Source: Edaphochlamys debaryana
Taxonomy: Eukaryota > Chlorophyta > Chlorophyceae > Chlamydomonadales
DNA: 64,000 bases
Assembly (NCBI GenBank): GCA_016858145.1
Contig: JAEHOE010000111.1
Span: forward strand, 124,001-188,000
Direction of reading: 5' to 3'
In this document: one piece after another, positions 1 to 11,897 of the stretch
How positions within the stretch are numbered: position 1 is the first letter of the stretch
Layout of the letters: each line of letters opens with the position of its first letter
The notes under the pieces: model-generated
What the model saw: only the letters and a program-made list of their open reading frames with translations
Database searches by the model: none
Told to the model about the DNA's origin: nothing
Program-made: the position numbers and the translations under genes

Positions 1-1999
1 GGCCTGCGCCTACTGCTTTCCTTGGAGATCAAGGCGGGACAATGCCAGGCCTACCTGACCGAGGTGAGCGCTTTGGGCAGAGGGGTGCACGCAGGTAGAC
101 CGGGCCGCGGGGAGGGCTCCACCAGGCGCAAGCAAGCATGCATTGCGGGGGCTCCGCAAGCCGTCGCCGGTCCGTGCGCGGTGCCCTTCATAGGGCCTGC
201 CATTAATCACCCTGACCGGGTGTCGTACTGCGCGGCTGCCACCTGCAGATGGCGGGCGCTGCGGAGCTGAAAGCCAGCGTCAGGGAGGCCCTGCGACAGG
301 TGCTGGGCGCCCCCAGCGGCTCCGCCGGCGCGGCTCCGCACGGCGGGGCTTCCGCCGCCGCCCAGGAGGGCGCCGCGGACGCGGCCAGCGCGGTCCCCAG
401 CCACCAGCTGTCTGCGTGCATCGCCTCCCTCAAGAAGCAGCTGGAGCGCGTGGAGACCGTCAACGCCTCGCCCCAGCGCCAGGCGGCCGCGGACCTGCCG
501 ACGCTGGCGCCGCTGGCGCAGGGCCTGTGCGACCTCCTGATGCAATGCCTGGGCGACGCCACCACTGTCGCTCAGAATACGGTGAGCAGGCAGGGCTGCG
601 GCTGCCGGAAGAGGCGGATAGGGACCATGGGGTGGCGGCGGGCGTTACTTTGCGAGGCAGGACGCCTCATGCTGCCGATGACTTTGACGGCTGCCTAGGG
701 CAGGCGTTGGTCTCAGTTGCCGATGAGCCCTGGCCCAGGACTCACGTGCCTGGCGTTACGCCCACACGCGCAGGCCGAGTGCGCCAACGCAATGCAGGCG
801 CTTCCCCTGCAGCCGCCGCCCCCGCTCCCGCCGCCGCGCAGCGGTGCCAGCGCGGCGGCCGGCGGCAGCTCTAGCGGCGCGGTGGCCGTGGAGAGCGCGG
901 CGGCCGGCGGCAACACGCCGACCAAGAAGCACCACAAGTTCATCAGCTTGGGGGTGCACGAGCAGACGGTGCGGACGGGGCAACATGGACAGCAAAGGCA
1001 ATCTGGGCAAACTTGGGTGCCCAGCGTCGTCTGCTGCATGCAGTCCAGCCGCTTAAACTAAAGTTGCTACTGGTGTGTTGCCTCGTGGCCCTTGGTACTT
1101 TTGTCCGTGCAAGCTTTCTCCTGTACCCCCGCAGCCTTCCTCGCCACCCTCCGCCCCCACCCATCTCACTCTTCCCTTTGCCCCCGCCAACCCCGCCACC
1201 TGCCTGCCTGCTTGCAGGCCGGCGTTTCCACGTCGCTGAAGGGCGCCAAGATGCTCCTCAAGGACCTGTGCACCTGGCCCGAGATCAACCCACACGCGCC
1301 CCGGAGCCGCGGCGACCAAGACGCCGAGGCCGCCAGGGCGCTGATCCGCAATCTGCGTCTGATCTGCAAGGATCTCAAGAAGCGCGCGCAGGTAGCTGTC
1401 ATATGCTGTGCGCGCACTGATCGAGAGCTCGCATACCGGTAACGGCTTGCATGGCGCATGCGGCGCAAATAACGGCTCCGGTGCAACCCTCGCATCAATC
1501 GGATACTATCTCCTTACTTGCCCCAACAAGTCCCGGTGCCCGGCCCCATTGCCTCACCAACCCACAGACGGGCCCCACGGGGGAGCAGGTGGCCGCTACG
1601 GTGCGCACCACGACGGCGGCGGCGGCGGAGGAAACCGCGGCCGCGGAGAAGGCCGCCGCCGGGGCGGCTCATGCGGCGGCGGCCGGGCCGGCACCTGCGC
1701 AGCCGCCGCCACTGCAGGGCCCCTGGGCCCAGGGGGGTCAGCAGCAGCAGCAGGTGCGAGAGGAGCGACTGCACATGTCTGGACAGGGTGGGCAGAAGAC
1801 AACAGGAGTCGTATCATTGCTGCAGCGAGCGAACTGCGTCATGTCGCTGCTGTCGTGACGGTGTCCCGCGGTGGCTGCACCTGCCAGCCAGACACGCAGC
1901 TCTGTATAAACCCATTTCATTCCTCTGTGCCCATCTCGCCGCCAACAGGAGGGCAACCCGCTGGCAGGAGCGGCGGCGGACGAGCAGGCGCAAAACTAA
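1..1999 (+). CDS. Unrecognised protein, 3' part (6 exons visible)
   Basis: The 5' end lies outside the window. Exons are 1-63, 249-581, 774-968, 1218-1391, 1568-1753 and 1949-1999 (TAA stop at 1997-1999). Every internal exon is a multiple of three and joins in phase 0 with GT-AG borders, which strongly supports one gene. About 333 residues are visible. The order is a short helical start (GLRLLLSLEIKAGQCQAYLTE), an Ala-rich stretch, a basic patch (TPTKKHHKF), a charged helical segment (LIRNLRLICKDLKKRAQ) and an Ala/Pro/Gln-rich tail ending QQQQQEGNPLAGAAADEQAQN. I do not recognise a domain and assign no function. The ATG at 249 is the first base of an internal exon and is probably not the start, because an open exon precedes it. 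Confidence 0.65.
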
Positions 2000-2404
2000 T
2001 GACATTGGTGGGTTGCGGCTGTGTGACGGGCTCAACGCTGACCGGCCCGTCGCAGTTTGGGTTTCGGGGCAGGTGGGGTGCGTGGATGTACTGTGTGAGG
2101 GCTGCTCATTTAAGCCAAGGAAGCATAGGCGCGAAGGATTGCGGAAACGAAAGCTGAGGAGCCGATTCGAAGCCCTACGTAGGACCCATCCTGCCCAGAC
2201 TTGGAGGTCCGCGAGCCCCAAAGTCCAGAAGCCCGAACCCATCCCGCCCAGCCGGGACCCGTGTTGCGCTGTGGAGCTGGGTGCGTGTAGAGCTCTAGGT
2301 CATAGCTGGTGGCTAGTAGGGTAGACTGGCGCTGGGCAGCCCGCCGGCGGCAAAGCATAGCATAGATTAACTCCCGATACCAAAGCCCGCCCAAACAGAC
2401 CCAT

Positions 2405-2409
2405 TGTAA
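2405..2409 (+). terminator. TGTAA polyadenylation signal, candidate
   Basis: TGTAA is the usual polyadenylation signal in volvocine algae. This one lies about 405 bases after the stop at 1999 and would end the first gene. A five-base motif also occurs by chance. Confidence 0.4.
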
Positions 2410-4015
2410 CGCACCTGGACAGCAGGAAGGCGGCGCAGCGTGTCTGGCGGAGCGCGAGGGTGAAGGTTAACCTGTCATGGGGATGAAAGGCGGCGGAGGG
2501 ATGTGGTTAGCAGGGTAGGAACTCTAGGAAGCGCCGTGAGTTGGTGTACAAAGCAGGAACTGCCGGCAGGCGCACGGGAGATGCGGCAGGGCGGGGCCAA
2601 TCCGGAGGGAGCGGGGCGGTACGGCGAGCAGCACGGGGGAAGAGGAGGGGTGCAAACGGCAGTGACGCCTGGTCCGTGCGCCTCTCGGAGGTGGTCTTTG
2701 CTGCACCCGTTAGTGACAGCGGTACAAGTCGACCCCGCTTCTATTGCTCCTGAACTGCCCTCACTCGTGTCTCTCTTCCCCTTGTCCTCCCCCCGCCATT
2801 CCCCCCGGCCATTCATCTCCTGCCCCAAGTATGTCCTCACTTCCGCACCCTTCCCCTCTCAACCCCCGACCCTTCAGCTCCATCCGTGCCGCTGTTGTGT
2901 GGCGCAGCGGCTGAGGTCGAGGACAGCACACGCGGCGTTTGCAGATGCCGAGTAGTAGCTTTGAGGCTTTGACCGCACGCCCCCATGACGACGGGTGGTT
3001 CAAGGGCGGCCCAGGCGGCCCAGGAAGAGCACGGGGGGCTACGGGGAGGAGATGAACCGCGGCAGGGATGGGTGGGAAGTTGGGGAGCAGGAGGGTACCG
3101 GTGCGCTGGTGACTCGCAGGGAAGGGGCACGCAATGGACAAGAGTAGGTGGAGCTTAATCAGACTTGTTGATAAGGAGAGAGCGGGGGCGAATGGGGCTG
3201 GTACGGACGGGTGTGCTGGACTACTACAGTGTATGCAGCGAGAGGAAGGCTAGCTGTTCCGCAAAGCCACGGGTCCAAGCGTCTGCGCGCAGCCTCGTTG
3301 ATGTGGGGGCCTGGGCGTGAAGGGGTGTGCGGCTTATGTGTAGCTGGTTACCGCTGCACGACGGGTGCCCGCCCCGGTAGGGCGGGTTGACAGCGGGCCG
3401 GGCGGGGTGTATCGCGGGTACGTCATCGGGTTAGTTCGAGAGGGTCGACGCGGGGGGCCAACGGGTGGGGGTTCAGAAAGTGAGATGCAAATAACGAGGG
3501 CACGCGGCTCCGGGATGCTTCTGCCTGGGGATGTAGGGAGGGACGTTGTTACGGCTGCTGAGGCTTTGAGGCTGTAGCTATGGGCAGGCAAGTGTCTTCA
3601 GGCATGCCTCAGCGGGTTTCCGCCCCCCCTACCTCTAGTCCGCGCTTCTGTGGATGTGGTTCCCGCATGAGCTCCACTCCTTTCCAACCAGCCACGACGT
3701 CGAGCTTTGCACTGGGCTTGCTTGTTCCGTGTGACGTCCGTGCGCGCCTCCGCACGGTCGTCACGTATCCGAAATTCCGAGTTCTCCAGGCACTCTGGTC
3801 AAGGTGTAACGGCATGCGAAGCTGTTTGGCGCTGCTGGTGCGAGGACGAGGTCCTCCTGCGCGCAGTCCACTTTGACTCTCTCGATAGCTAGATTAGCTA
3901 CTCAGATAAGCGGTTATGGTATCATGGCGTTCAGCGTAAGGCAAATGACGCTGTAATGTTTGGAATGGGATGTGCTCAGGACGTGCCAGCCGTCCACGTA
4001 CCCCAGCCTCCGCGG
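2410..4015. other. Gene-poor stretch
   Basis: Open frames here are short, lack convincing splice partners and match no family I know. Base composition is more mixed than in the flanking genes (AT-richer around 3890-3960). I see no RNA gene and no long repeat. Confidence 0.5.
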
Positions 4016-4042
4016 CACTACGCCCCGTTGTCTATAATAACC
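4016..4042 (+). mobile_element. CACTA-like transposon left terminus
   Basis: These 27 bases start CACTACGCCCCGTTG and end TAATAACC. They are the exact reverse complement of 52481-52507, and a diverged copy lies at 46785-46808. Ends reading CACTA...TAGTG are the hallmark of CACTA (EnSpm) DNA transposons. In this orientation the element body would lie to the right. I found no matching right end or transposase nearby, so it is a solo end or a decayed element. Confidence 0.6.
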
Positions 4043-4821
4043 CCAGCCTCCTCGCGACCCCATCCCCGCCTTCGCACCCCACCCGAGTGACCCGCAATCC
4101 GCCCACACACCGCCCCCCTCAGCCACCCCTCCGCGCTTGCAGGTAGGCTTGTCGATCATGCGTGGTCGGCAGGTTCTCTGGGCTCGGCCCACAGACCAAG
4201 GTGCCTCGAGTTGGTTAGGCTCTGTGCTTGCCGTTAACCGCAAGTTGTACCGGCGGAACGTTGACCCGTGCAATAACCTCGAGATGGACACAGAGGTAGG
4301 GCGGTTGATGGCAGGGAGCGTTGGCGTTCGCACCAGTGCACAAGTGCGGCTTGCGAGTTGGTCCGAGATGGTCGGGGTCCGATGGTCTGGACCGTGGACC
4401 AGTGCAAACGTCACCTTGCATCCACTATACAAGTCCACTGTGATCCAGGCATACAACAGATGCGCCCAGTGCGCGATGCTTGTACAAGCCGGGGACAATG
4501 AGTGGCACCGCGCCAAGCCGCAAAGTCGCCGTGTACTACCATATGTTGCCATGTGTTACGCCTGAAAGTAGAATCCCCTGAGCCTGCGCGGGCGCTGTTA
4601 CTAGCAAGCGCTCACCTCGGCGGAAGGAGCGGCTGGTGTCGTGCACTTCGGGGCAGCGTCCTTGAGTCCTCCTCCGGTCCAAGGCTATAATCATCATACG
4701 TTTCCCACACTTCTAATTGTAAGCTTCGCCGCTAGCCGAGAGCACCTCACTAAAGCTCTGACCCCTTTTTGTTTTACAACCGCGGCACTAAGCCAGACGC
4801 CGCCAGCACCTATTCGGCGAG
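4043..4821. other. Gene-poor stretch upstream of kinase gene
   Basis: An open frame at 4137-4565 has no recognisable product and no clear splice partner. The stretch may hold transposon remains and the kinase promoter; I see no clear TATA box. Confidence 0.4.
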
Positions 4822-7263
4822 ATGTTTGTACCACAGACCCTTTGGATCGCTGCCGTCCACATGAGCGCGACCGTCGTTGCGCTCATCGTGGTCGGCGTGC
4901 GCGTGCTCACGAGCGCCCTGGCTTGCGCCTGCAAAGCATCGTCCGGCAGCGCTACGAGGCCTGCAGCAGGCAGGCCTTGGGATCCCCGTCGGCGCGCTGA
5001 GACGGCTCGTATCAGTCCACTGCTTGCGCACATGTTCGCTAGCTCGGGCCTGGAAGACAACGACACAAGCTGCGCCGGAACTGTTGATGCTCACGCCTCT
5101 GAGACTCAAACCGTGCATACGCCGAGCACCGGTTTCGAGGCCGGCGCCATGGATGCGGGAGGTGCCGCTACAGAGGCGTATCGTTGCAGCTGCGGTGCTG
5201 GAGGCAGTGCGGTGAGCAGGTTGGGTTAGCGGCCCCTGACTGCGCTTCGCTTCCCTCCCAGTTGCCTGACTCTGCCTCCCTCAACCCCTGCGCAGGACAC
5301 GCGGACCTCTTCGGGCACCGACAGCTGCCTTGCGTCGCCCCGGGGAGACTCCTGCTCTCTTAGCGGTAGCAGCAACTCGACTGCATCCACCCCCAGCACA
5401 CTGTCGGCCCAAGACGACACGGAGCCGGTGCCACGGCATGAGGTACGCGGCCTTCCTGGCGTGTGAGCGAGGTTGCGGGCTGCTGAGTGTAGGCAGGTGT
5501 GCACGGCTGACCCGCACGCCCAGCGAGGGAGGCGGACGGCGTGTAGTACAGCGCGAGTCCCGCGGCAGGAGCTTTGGATGTCAGGACTACATTGACGCCC
5601 TTCTGTGCTCCTGCTTTCCCTGTTCGCAGCACTGGAGTGCACACGGCGCCGCTCACCCCTTCACGCCATGCGCCAGCACACCTGACACCATGTCTGCGTG
5701 TGACTCGATGCCTGTTGGGCAGATGGTGAGCAGAGGTAGAAGACCGAAGCGCCTCGTGCGGAAACTGTTGCGTATGCATCCGGCTTGACCCTTGAAGCCA
5801 CCTCCGCCTATCCCCCCCCAGGACCTGCACGACTCCGCCCAGTGCTCCGCCTTCCTTGCCCGCGAGGGGCTCCGGCTTTGCCAGCCCATCCGCATCCTGG
5901 GCCGGGGGGCGTTTGGCTTGGTGGAGCTGGTGAAGGTGCCCCTTCCAGATGGCAGCATGCTGAGCTGCGTGCGCAAGACGATGCTGGCCGAGGACCCGGC
6001 CGTGGCCCAGGCGGCCCTGGCGGCGGAGGTACAGGCCATGCAGGCGGTCCAGGGCTGCCCCTCCGCCACGCAGCTCCTGGGCTACGAGAGCGGGGAGGTG
6101 TGCGCGCTGCTGATGGAGCTGGCGGAGGGCGGCAGCATCGATGACGAGCTGGTGCGTGGGGCGTGGGTAGTGTGGGGCGGTGGCTTTGGGAGTCCAAAGA
6201 GGGCCAGCGAGGTACTTGCATGCATGCTGGGCTGGGCCGGAGCGCGAGCCTAGCCTCGTTGGCAGTCGCTGTATGGCCACCGTATGTAGGCAATGCCTTC
6301 AAGCTTTCATGGCATGCTGTTGCATTGGGGCGAGTACGTGCCCCAAGGGGCGGGGCCCAAGCTCTTGCCTTCCGCGCCTATGCATGGGTCGGGCTCTGCT
6401 GCCAGCCGGCAAACCGTCTTACCTTTCTCTACCTGCCCTGCATGCCCGACTGGGAACAGGACGAGGCTCGTGACGCGCGTACGGAGCACGCCTGGGCTTT
6501 GGAGGATGCCATCATCGCCGCCGCGACCCAGAAGGAGAGGGCTGCGCTGAAGGCGGACCTGGCCGCCGCTGAGAGCAGCACACTGCTGCCGGTCAGTGCA
6601 TCCGTGAGCTGGGCCAGGCGGTGCTTGAGGCGCTGGCGGCCCTTCACGCCAAGGGCTTCGGCCACTTCGACGTCAAGCCCCAGAATGTGTTCCTGGGGGG
6701 CGGCCGAGTGATGCTGGGAGGTGCGTGGGGGAGCTTGGGCCTTGGCGAGGGAAAGCATGGAAACCGGCTTACCCCATGACCAGCACAGAACAGGAGCTTA
6801 CACAGCTTAACTTGACTATGGATCCACGGCATTAGGTGGTGTGCGTGGGCTGCGGGCTCGTGCAATTACACCCTCCTCCGCCAATCTCGCTCCCCTTCGT
6901 CCCCACCACACAGACTTCGGCGCCTCCGCCACCCAGCGCGCTGACGGCACGTACCCGGTTGCTGGCACGCCAGGCTGGTGGGCCCCTGAGGTGGCGGCGG
7001 CCATGAAGGACAAAGCCCTGAGCTGCGAAGTGACGCCAGCGGCGGACCTGTACTCCGTGGGCGTCCTCTTGGCAGCGGCGGCGGCGTTCCACGGCAGGCC
7101 GGGCGACATGCTCTTGCTCAAGGAGGGCTCAGTGCCCCTGCCCGCCGGGGTGCCCTCAAGCCTGGCGGATCTTATAACCAAGCTAATGACCACGCAGCCC
7201 CAACTCAGGCCATCGGCGGCTGAGGCTCTGAGCCACCCCTACTTCTCAGCGGCGGCCGAGTGA
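4822..7263 (+). pseudogene. Protein kinase, frameshifted copy
   Basis: Exons are 4822-5211, 5296-5442, 5630-5725, 5822-6151, 6460-6720 and 6914-7263. The first three join in phase 0 and give 211 N-terminal residues, including a hydrophobic run (ATVVALIVVGVRVLTSALAC) that could be a membrane anchor, then a Ser/Thr-rich linker. The kinase domain shows a glycine loop (GRGAFGLVE), a CVRKT lysine, HFDVKPQNV in the catalytic loop, DFGAS split across the last intron, and GTPGWWAPEV. All key residues are encoded. However, exon 5 is 261 bases against 262 in the sister gene at 8945-9206: one C is missing near 6593, where the sister reads GGTCCAGTGC and this copy GGTCAGTGC. This throws the catalytic loop out of frame. 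It may be a pseudogene or an assembly error. The three 5' exons have no visible counterpart in the sister gene and are less certain than the kinase exons. Confidence 0.8.
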
Positions 7264-7840
7264 GGAGCGGGCGGGGCTTGCCGTGATGAAGAGGTAGCCT
7301 TCAGACGGGCGGCTAGATAGCCACAAGGCCATGGCAAGCAGGCGGGAAGGCATTCATGTTGACAGCTACCGTGCAGCAAGCGGTGCTGACTGGAGGCAGG
7401 TGCACGGGACCGAAGCTATGTTGTTGGTTTGTTTACTACACTGGCGCATGTGACTGCTGGACTCCAGGCGTGTGGGAGTGCTTGCTGTGCGTTGTGGACA
7501 CAGTGGAGTGATTTGACCATGCGCGCGCAAGGACGAGCTGGCTGCACGCGCAGTGGGGCCGCAAGGAGCAGCGGGGCCGAGTTGGCCCACTAACGAATGA
7601 CGGGGTCCACGGGGGGAGACCGTTTGACGCACTGGAGGATGGAGGGGCGGCGTCCACGGGGGCGGGGGATGAGGGAGGGGGCCCTGGCCTGGGGTGCTGT
7701 GGGCAGGAGAGGACTGTGTGCAAGTGCCTTCAGTACCGGTACGCGACCCCACTCCCCAAAGGGCGTGCGGGGCTTTGGCCGTCACTTTAAGCTCCTGCTC
7801 CTGCTGCTGTGCACATGCCCTACTAGAGTGAGTGAGTGAG

Positions 7841-7845
7841 TTACA
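7841..7845 (-). terminator. TGTAA signal of minus-strand kinase, candidate
   Basis: Written TTACA on the plus strand, about 625 bases beyond the minus-strand stop at 8471. It is the nearest such motif I see. Confidence 0.35.
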
Positions 7846-7989
7846 TCAGTGCCCAAACGTGCCATGTTGGCACCTCGGCACAGCCCGCGGGCTCACGCCC
7901 TCAATAAAGCTTTCCTACGCTCACATACCGCAAACAAGAAGGCACCCAACTTGCGTGAAAACTTAGACCAGACGTTACCCGCAACTCTC

Positions 7990-7994
7990 TGTAA
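7990..7994 (+). terminator. TGTAA signal of plus-strand kinase, candidate
   Basis: It lies about 727 bases after the stop at 7263, past the candidate end of the opposing gene. Confidence 0.35.
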
Positions 7995-8470
7995 GCAGCA
8001 CACTCAAAGATCACATGACGCTCATCCTCAGGCTCCCCGCAGCCACAGACCCTACACACACGTTCCCTCCGACTCACAGTCCCAGCATGCGACCGATGAA
8101 TGGCCGGGGTGGCAGTTGGTGAACAGGGGAAGGGACGAGGGAGGCGTGGTGCAGCCCGTCATTCGTTGATGGCAAACCCTGCCCACGCTGCTACGATACC
8201 AGCAGCGGCCCCATCGTCATCGCGGCCAGCATACCGCGCGCATATGCTGCAAAGTGTGCAAATGCCCCCATCACGCTCGCCCGCAGCCCCTGGTGTCTGC
8301 GCCCGCCGGCACGCCCGTACGTCAGCCACACACCTATCTCGCAAACACAGACCAGTTCTCCTTCCCCCTGCCTCCAAGCAGCAACACTGGCTGCCGGCAG
8401 CTTGCCCCTTCTGTTGCTGGCTGCTTAGCAGCTGTTCCCCCCTTTCCTCTAGCGCACGCCGCAGTTCGCT

Positions 8471-9718
8471 CTAGTTAGCCACCCCTGAAAAGAAGGGGTG
8501 CTGGAGAGCATCCGCAGCGGATGGCCTCTCTGAGGGCTGAGTCCTGAGCAAAATGGTGATCAGACCACTAAGGCTTGAGGGCACCCCGTCAGGCAAGGGC
8601 AGCTCGCCCGCCGTGAGCATCTTCATCCGACCCGGGCAGCCGTAGAACGCTGCCGCCTCGGCCAGAAGGATGCCGACGCTGTACAGGTCCGCCGCCGGGG
8701 ACACGGTGCTGCGCAGGGCCTTGTCCTCCACCGCCGCCTCCACCTCAGGGGCCCACCAGCCCGGCGTGCCCGCAATCGGGTACGTGCCGTCAGCCCGATG
8801 GGTGGCTGACGCGCCAAAGTCTGGGGAGCGGACACACGAAACCTTCCGCACCCAGATCAACAAGTCAGCACCCCAGTGCGCTCAGCAGCAGGGCCTCCTC
8901 GCCCTGAGCTATGGTCTCCCCCACCCAACCCCAGCTCCACGCACCTCCCAGCATCACTCGGCCGCCCCCCAGGAACACGTTCTGGGGCTTGATGTCGAAG
9001 TGGCCGAACCCCTTGGCGTGCAGGGCTTCCAGCGCCTCCAGGACCGCCTGGCCCAGCTCACGGACGCACTGGACCGGCAGCAGCATGCAGCTCTCAGCGG
9101 CCGCCAGCTCCTTCCTGAGCGCAGCCCGCTCCTTGTGGGTCGGGGCGGCGGCGATAGCGTCCTTCAAGGCCCACATCTGCTCCGTACGAGCATCGTGGGC
9201 GGCATCCTATCAATGCGAGGGAGGTGCCACGGGGGGCACTGGTTGAACAAGTGCGGACCGGGCTTGTGAACGGGTCGTTGGGGCAGCTCCGCCCTAAGCG
9301 GTTGTTCTTTTGCCCACGGGACCCTCCCGACACGCACGTGGCATCCGCACCGGCCCCTTGCTGCTACGACTTGCTCCGCCCCACGCACCAACTCGTCAAA
9401 GATGCTGCCCTCCTCCGCCAGCTCCATCAGCAGCGCGCACGTCTCCCCGCTCTCGTAGCCCAGGAGCTGCGTGGCGGAGGGGCAGCCCTGGACCACCTGC
9501 ATGGCCCGCACCTCGGCCTCCAGGGCCGCCTGGGCCTCGGCCGGGTCCTCTTCCAGGATCGTCTTCCGCACGCAGCTCATGATGGTGCCGTCGGGAAGGG
9601 GCACCTCCACCAGCTCAACCAAGCCAAAGGCGCCTCGACCCAGAATGCAGACCGACCGGCACAGCCGGAGACCCTCGCGGGCAAGGAAGGCGGAGCGCTG
9701 GGCGGGATCTTGCAGGTC
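8471..9718 (-). CDS. Protein kinase, intact sister copy
   Basis: Coding exons on the minus strand are 9718-9389 (330 bases), 9206-8945 (262) and 8820-8471 (350, stop TAG). Introns are GT-AG and exon sizes match the plus-strand sister apart from that copy's missing base. Motifs in order are GRGAFGLVE, CVRKT, an acidic helix, GHFDIKPQNV, DFGAS, GTPGWWAPEV and a C-terminal PSERPSAADALQHPFF typical of subdomain XI. All catalytic residues are present, so it should be an active Ser/Thr-type kinase; the subfamily is unclear. The 5' end is unresolved. An open frame starting at an ATG at 10212 (to 9844) begins MSSASITGYVLGSSGSDSDD and could be the first exon, but I found no convincing phase-0 donor linking it. 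The membrane-like N-terminus of the sister is not seen here. Confidence 0.85.
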
Positions 9719-10212
9719 CTGGGGTGGTGGGAGCAGAGGCGGTGGAGGAAGGACGAAGCAACAGGTTGATGAGGGCCACTCAGCCACACACCCCAAGCAC
9801 AGTCTCCTTGCAGAAAGATGCTTGCAAGCCAATAGACCGGGGCTTAAAGGGTCGGCACCAGGCAGCAGGGATTGGCACGCTCAGCCCAGGCACCGATACC
9901 CGTCTTACAGGGCACACTCGCCGTGAGGTTTGGCTCGCCAACAGGCCCAGGGCCGTGGGGCTTGCTGACTCCACCGTCGGTGCAGGCAGAGGCGGGGCAG
10001 GTGGGGCAGGTAGGGCAGACGGTGCAAGGGCCCTGGATGGATGGAGCAAGCGACAGCGGCAAGGAAATACCGGCACCGAGCAGGTAGGTGTCAGGGGCTG
10101 GCGGGGAGGAGGGGGGGGGCCACCCGGGTACCACTCCCGGGTTTGTGGGCGTGTCGTCTGAGTCCGAGCCCGAACTGCCCAGGACATATCCGGTTATGGA
10201 AGCTGAAGACAT

Positions 10213-11897
10213 ATGACCACTCTAGGGGCAGGTTTAGCACACGCTTCGCGAGTCGCTGCCCGAAATGCGGTGCATGTCCCCCGTCCGGCCAGCCTTCCAT
10301 GAATTAGAACATTGTAACTGTCCCAAAATGCATACAGACTTCCCTCAAGCAGTTTGGACTTGCGGCGAGGCCCGGGCGCGAAAGTCGCTCCTCGGCATGC
10401 GAGAGTTGCTGCCGTCTCGACCAGTACCACGCGGCCTGCGACCGGCCCCGATGTACTTCTATAGGTACAGGGAACCCACTTAGTGGCCCGGGGCTTAAGG
10501 AGACGCGTCCTGGAGGCGGAACTTGGCACGTACCCGGCACCCGCGCCAGCAGGACGCCCCCGAGGCCCCCAGTTCGTGCTGATAGCGACGTCCGGTGCTC
10601 CCCCTGAGCGGCCCATCGGACACAGGGCATAATGCTATGGTGTTTCAGGCCGGTAGCCGCTACCGGGGTAGGCTTTGGAGAGGCTCTAGGGCCCAGGACA
10701 TGCTGCCAGACCCCTCGTACGGCAGGGGCTGTACGGCAGCCAGGACCACGTTAGACAGGGCTGAGACCATGACAGGCCCCTTGTAGGCCCGTAGCTATGA
10801 GGGCAGCCCTGTCTAACGTGCTCCTGAGGGTGTTCAGGCCCTTTGAAGTAGGGCCTTTTCCGGACTCAGCCCCAGCCCTGAGTGGTACCCGGTTGGGGGG
10901 GGCTCCTGCCCTGGTCTTGCCTTCGGGCAGCCACCCTTGTCGCAGACCCCTCCAGAGTTCAGACCCCAAGCACCTCGCCACGGCTTGGTGAGGACGACCT
11001 GGCGTTGCTGACGCTGGCGGAGCTGTGGTCCGTTGGCGATGTGGTATCGCTGCCGTCGTCGCGCTCCTGCGATGGCTGGCGGTGGTAGTCGGGGGGCGCT
11101 ACACCCCACGCAACACCCCGAAGACCGGCGTCACTCCGCACAAATCTCACCCCGTTAGCGCTGTCACCAGCTGCAAGAATGGCCTCAGCTTCCACGGGTT
11201 TGCAGCCATCGGCGACATGGCAGCCGACGGCCGTTGTCATCTCGCAGTCGCGCACTTCACGCTCAGTCGCGTAAGGGCGACAACGCTTCCTCGTGGGCCA
11301 CGGCCTGGTTGCAAGCACCCCTTCTGGCCGCCGAGCATGCACACGACGGAGGAAGCACGATAGACGTTATCCGCCCAGGCGATGTTCAGAGGAGCTACAG
11401 CAGGTTTCTGGAGACCATACAGGACGGTGTTGCGGTGTCGCCTGTGCGAGAGGCTTCGACGTCTGTCGCGTGTGTTCGGGCGCAGCTCTAGCTGCTTTGT
11501 GACCCAATGTTATGCCCAACAGATATATTTGTATAATGCCTTACTGCAGCGCGCTGGGCCATGGCATGGGGCCTTGCACAGCGCTGTCGTGCATCAGCGG
11601 GCTCCTTTCTGGCTTTGCAGCGACTGGAGAAAGCTGAATTGGGGGGGCTGAGGGGCTGTGATGAGGCCTGAGGGGCTCAGGCGTCAGGGGCGGGTCGCCG
11701 CGCGGTCCGTTGTCGGTTGGCCTTCACGCATCCGCGCGGTGCGCTCGCGCGTACAGGCCGCACCGCAAGCTGCACGCTGCAACATCACACAGCTCACGTC
11801 TACTATACCTGCAAGTCCATACCTGGACCTTACCGAGGCATTTGTGCTTCCCGCGCATCCGAGCCCGCCCAATCGCTCCAAAGCCCAGCCGGCCGCG
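10213..11897. other. Gene-poor stretch with hairpin
   Basis: No supported gene. It holds the hairpin at 10747-10820 and the likely 5' UTR and promoter of the oxygenase gene at its right end. An open frame with an ATG at 11661 runs into the oxygenase start and could extend it by 79 residues, but that stretch looks like non-coding leader. Confidence 0.45.
10747..10820. repeat. Inverted repeat (17-base arms)
   Basis: The left arm 10747-10763 (CACGTTAGACAGGGCTG) is perfectly complementary to the right arm 10804-10820, with 40 bases between. It could form a hairpin or be the remains of a small inverted-repeat transposon. Confidence 0.7.

Larger units (their letters stand above)
7264..8470. other. 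Shared 3' region of convergent kinase genes
   Basis: This lies between the two kinase stop codons and holds no supported gene. The first TGTAA I see on the plus strand is at 7990-7994, and the first on the minus strand is at 7841-7845 (TTACA as written). If both are used, the two 3' UTRs overlap by about 150 bases as complementary RNA. Confidence 0.5.

Noticed and set aside
1518..2324. 268-residue Arg-rich plus-strand frame
   Set aside because: Shadow frame of an Ala-rich exon and its 3' UTR; the phase-0 exon model fits better.
6163..6711. Continuous 182-residue frame through kinase exon 5
   Set aside because: It reads through an intron and past the frameshift; the sister gene shows the true frame after 6593.
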